Origin: a bacterium
GTDB taxonomy: Bacteria > 4484-113 > JAGGVC01
Length of the DNA: 64,000 bases
Assembly: GCA_039961635.1 (NCBI GenBank)
Contig: JABRWB010000058.1
Span: 1-64,000 of the forward strand
Direction of reading: 5' to 3'
The notes beneath the pieces were generated by a model, which ran no database searches, was not told where the DNA came from, and was given only the letters and a program-made list of their open reading frames with translations. The translations under genes were made by a program, and so were the position numbers. This document shows, in pieces, positions 62,040 to 64,000 of the stretch. Each line of letters begins with the position of its first letter. Within the stretch, counting starts at the first letter, position 1.

Positions 62040-62981
62040 CTATCCGGCGGACTCCGCCTGACGAACCTCCGACGAGGCCTGCGCCGCTCCGCGCTTTACG
62101 ATTTTCGCCAGGGCGATGCTGATCAGCTTGGCGCGGCTGGAATGCGCCCTGCTGACCAAAATCACCGGAGTTATGCCTCCCACAACCAAGCCGATCATAT
62201 CCATATGGCAATAGTGGAGGACCATCTTGACCGCGATGTTGCAGGAATCGGTGTTGGGGAATAGAAGAATGTCAACCGCGCCCGCGCAAGGACTTGAGAT
62301 TCCTTTGTGCCTGGCCGATTCCTCGTCCAGGAATACGTCCACTCCGAAGGGGCCGTCCATTATCGTGTCAGGCCACCTTCCCGCCTTGTACATTTCCATC
62401 AGTTTCCTTGCATCGTTAAGGCTGGAAATGTTCTGGCCTTTGTCTTCCATCAGAGCGGGAAGGCCTATCCTTGGACATTCCAGCCCCAAAGAGCGCGCCA
62501 CTTGGATGGCGTTGTCCAGAATTGCGGCTTTTTTTGAAACATCGGGATCCGTAACCATCCCGCCGTCGGTGCAAATCAAAAGCCTGTTTTGGCTGTAGTT
62601 TTCGATGATCGCGACGTGCGAGAGCAGCCTTTCCACACCGCCTTCCCCGGCATCCCGCCTTAAAACCGCTTTAAGAAGCGTATTCGTGGGCACGTTTCCT
62701 TTCAGAACCGAGTCAGCCGCGCCGCTTTTCACCGCATCAACGGCGGCTGCGCAAGGATCGTCTGACGCCACTATCTCGGACCATTGCGGCGGCGAAGACG
62801 CGTTTTCCAGCGCAACGCCGATCGCTTCAGGATTTCCGAACAAAAGCGCGCGCCCCAGCCCTTCGTCTTCGGCCAGCCTGACCGCATCGATTACCATCGG
62901 GTCGTCCGCGCCTGCCACCGCAATCCTACTCGCCGGCAGGTCACGAGCTGCGAGCAATACCCCGTCTAAAGTCCTGATCAT
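62040..62981 (-). CDS. Phosphate acetyl/butyryltransferase family enzyme (Ptb-like)
   Basis: 313 residues. Exchanges an acyl-CoA with phosphate to give acyl-phosphate. Visible are AVAGADDPMVIDAVRLAEDEG, VLKGNVPTNTLLKAVLRRDAG, LLICTDGGMVTDPDVSKKAAILDNA, the MDGPFGVDVF segment and KGISSPCAGAVDILLFPNTDSCNIAVKM. The length and the TNTLLKAVL / DGGMVTDPD segments match phosphate butyryltransferase more than Pta. No butyrate or acetate kinase gene is beside it, so the physiological acyl group is unknown. Confidence 0.88.
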   Translation of the reverse strand: MIRTLDGVLLAARDLPASRIAVAGADDPMVIDAVRLAEDEGLGRALLFGNPEAIGVALENASSPPQWSEIVASDDPCAAAVDAVKSGAADSVLKGNVPTNTLLKAVLRRDAGEGGVERLLSHVAIIENYSQNRLLICTDGGMVTDPDVSKKAAILDNAIQVARSLGLECPRIGLPALMEDKGQNISSLNDARKLMEMYKAGRWPDTIMDGPFGVDVFLDEESARHKGISSPCAGAVDILLFPNTDSCNIAVKMVLHYCHMDMIGLVVGGITPVILVSRAHSSRAKLISIALAKIVKRGAAQASSEVRQAESAG

Positions 62982-63021
62982 CGGTTTTCCTTTCGGCGTT
63001 TGTTACGCTTCATCCAAGCTG

Positions 63022-63030
63022 ATTTTAGCA
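63022..63030 (-). promoter_or_regulatory. Extended -10 promoter (TGCTAAAAT) of the Ptb-like gene
   Basis: Minus-strand TGC-TAAAAT (TAAAAT 63022-63027), 40 nt upstream of ATG 62981. It is identical in core to the boxes at 13160 and 62023. Confidence 0.55.
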
Positions 63031-63132
63031 TCAATTTCCCCTGCAAGCGCTTTTGCACTGCTTGATACAAATTAACGCGGACGGCAATACCGCGCCGCGA
63101 AACAACCCTGCTATGTTTTTTGTTGGTTCGGG

Positions 63133-63993
63133 CTAACGCACTTCGAACGGAATCCTGGCAAATTCGACATCATTAAGCGATACTGCAGCCTCGTATTTGC
63201 CGGCGGGCAGGTCTCCCGTGCCGGGTTTAAGGTTGAAGGCCAGCTGGCGTGTTCCCCAAGTAGTGAGCTCTGCAGGAATAATTAGCGTAGAGTCGGAGCT
63301 GCCGTCCGCGCCCAAAAAATACCAATCAACCCTTACTTTGGTGCCTTCCGGTGCGCTTGTTAAAAGCATGGTCAAATAGATTACTTCCGCGTCGCGTGGA
63401 AAAACGTCTTTAGTTTCCTTGGGAGCCTGTGTCAGCCCGTAAACGCTCGACGCAGTGGCGAACTGGGAAAGGATCGGCACTTCCGCAGCGTCCGGCGGCT
63501 CCTCGATGTTGTAGATGCGGTGGAGGAACTCCTTTCGTTCCTTTTCGGTGGGCGGCGGGGGAAGCTCCCCGGCGATTCGGAAATAAACCGAGGTCTGCGG
63601 CGTGCCGTCCAGCGCGACTTCCACTTTGTAATCTCCAACCTCGCTGTCTCCGGCGTTCCGGTTCAGCCTGATTGTATATCTGCCCTTTTTGTTTATTTTT
63701 TGGCTGGATTCATGCACGATCGTGTTTTTCGCGACGTAATACCAGTGCGTGTTCATCGTGGTTTCGGCCGTAATCTTGTCGAATTCCACAACCAGAATCA
63801 CGGGTTCGTCGTCGGGCACGAAGTAAAGCCTGCTTTCGTTTTCCACCGAGTTGTGCGCTTCGCCCGTCACGTAAACAGTGGAAATCCTTGCGGCGATGTT
63901 GCAGCTCCTCCCCGCCCATACGAGCAAAACCGCGACAGCGATGACCGAAAGCACGGATATCGAAACGACTTTGGGCTCGAACTTGAAATCCAT
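63133..63993 (-). CDS. Membrane-anchored protein with duplicated beta-sandwich-like domain
   Basis: 286 residues from ATG 63993, only 7 nt from the window end, so the ribosome site and promoter are mostly unseen. An N-terminal TM anchor (VSISVLSVIAVAVLLVWAG) is followed by two similar ~90-residue beta-rich domains. Domain 1 (~57-143: VILVVEFDKITAETTMNTHW ... GDYKVEVALDGTP) and domain 2 (~200-286: IYLTMLLTSAPEGTKVRVDW ... GKYEAAVSLNDVEF) share the hydrophobic-strand/Trp-Tyr/G-x-Y-[EK]-[VA]-x-V order, so they look like an internal duplication. Function unknown; extracytoplasmic Ig-like binding is plausible. Confidence 0.78.
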   Translation of the reverse strand: MDFKFEPKVVSISVLSVIAVAVLLVWAGRSCNIAARISTVYVTGEAHNSVENESRLYFVPDDEPVILVVEFDKITAETTMNTHWYYVAKNTIVHESSQKINKKGRYTIRLNRNAGDSEVGDYKVEVALDGTPQTSVYFRIAGELPPPPTEKERKEFLHRIYNIEEPPDAAEVPILSQFATASSVYGLTQAPKETKDVFPRDAEVIYLTMLLTSAPEGTKVRVDWYFLGADGSSDSTLIIPAELTTWGTRQLAFNLKPGTGDLPAGKYEAAVSLNDVEFARIPFEVR

Positions 63994-64000
63994 CGCGGGG

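Overview
The window reads as a chromosomal segment of an uncultured-type, diderm (Gram-negative) bacterium with fairly high G+C. A phylum cannot be assigned from sequence alone. Diderm architecture is shown by an mlaEFD lipid-transport set, a TamB-like giant protein, a LipA-type lipoyl synthase and many lipoprotein or Sec signal peptides. No rRNA, tRNA, CRISPR array, transposase or phage gene was seen. Most genes follow an extended -10 promoter of the form TGnTAnAAT, often with no recognisable -35. Several genes (dxr, lipA, the HD-GYP gene, a DUF2993 gene, an acyltransferase and maf) have the -10 only 6-8 nt before the start codon, which suggests leaderless mRNAs.

Layout. 1-8.3 kb: uvrA (C-terminus cut by the window edge), dxr, a MacA-like adaptor lipoprotein with an FtsX/MacB-like permease but no ATPase, and lipA. 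8.3-14.3 kb: a dockerin-like/FN3/PKD lipoprotein, a phosphodiester glycosidase-TPR protein, a possible small RNA, and an HD-GYP-like protein that has lost its HD histidine. 14.4-23.5 kb: an envelope lipid-transport locus, mlaE-mlaF-mlaD-tamB plus a DUF2993 gene, in which MlaD carries a long helix and a C-terminal beta-barrel-like domain. 23.5-27.3 kb: a small unknown protein, a left-handed beta-helix acyltransferase, TerC, Maf and a membrane protein.

27.4-42.1 kb: a second cohesin/dockerin-like lipoprotein, a P-loop kinase, thiE, an esterase, secreted unknowns, a large PKD lipoprotein ending in a seven-repeat propeller, an M6 metalloprotease and a small cohesin-like lipoprotein. 42-47 kb: a lipoprotein with two DTG aspartyl-protease motifs, a histidine kinase/response regulator pair and an NHL-repeat protein. 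47.4-51.3 kb: two DUF4139 paralogues flanking a lower-G+C unknown gene. The second paralogue has an in-frame amber codon after its signal peptide, and a run of 28 A lies between the first paralogue and the unknown gene. 51.4-64 kb: small membrane proteins, a SIMPL protein, a second phosphodiester glycosidase, pheT without pheS, a nuclease-like unknown, ribD, thioredoxin, a CcdA-TlpA fusion, an HDOD protein, a phosphate butyryltransferase-like enzyme and a membrane-anchored duplicated-domain protein.

The two themes most worth following are the trans-envelope MlaD/TamB locus and the cohesin/dockerin-like surface lipoproteins built on the repeated VSDITPIA calcium-loop module.
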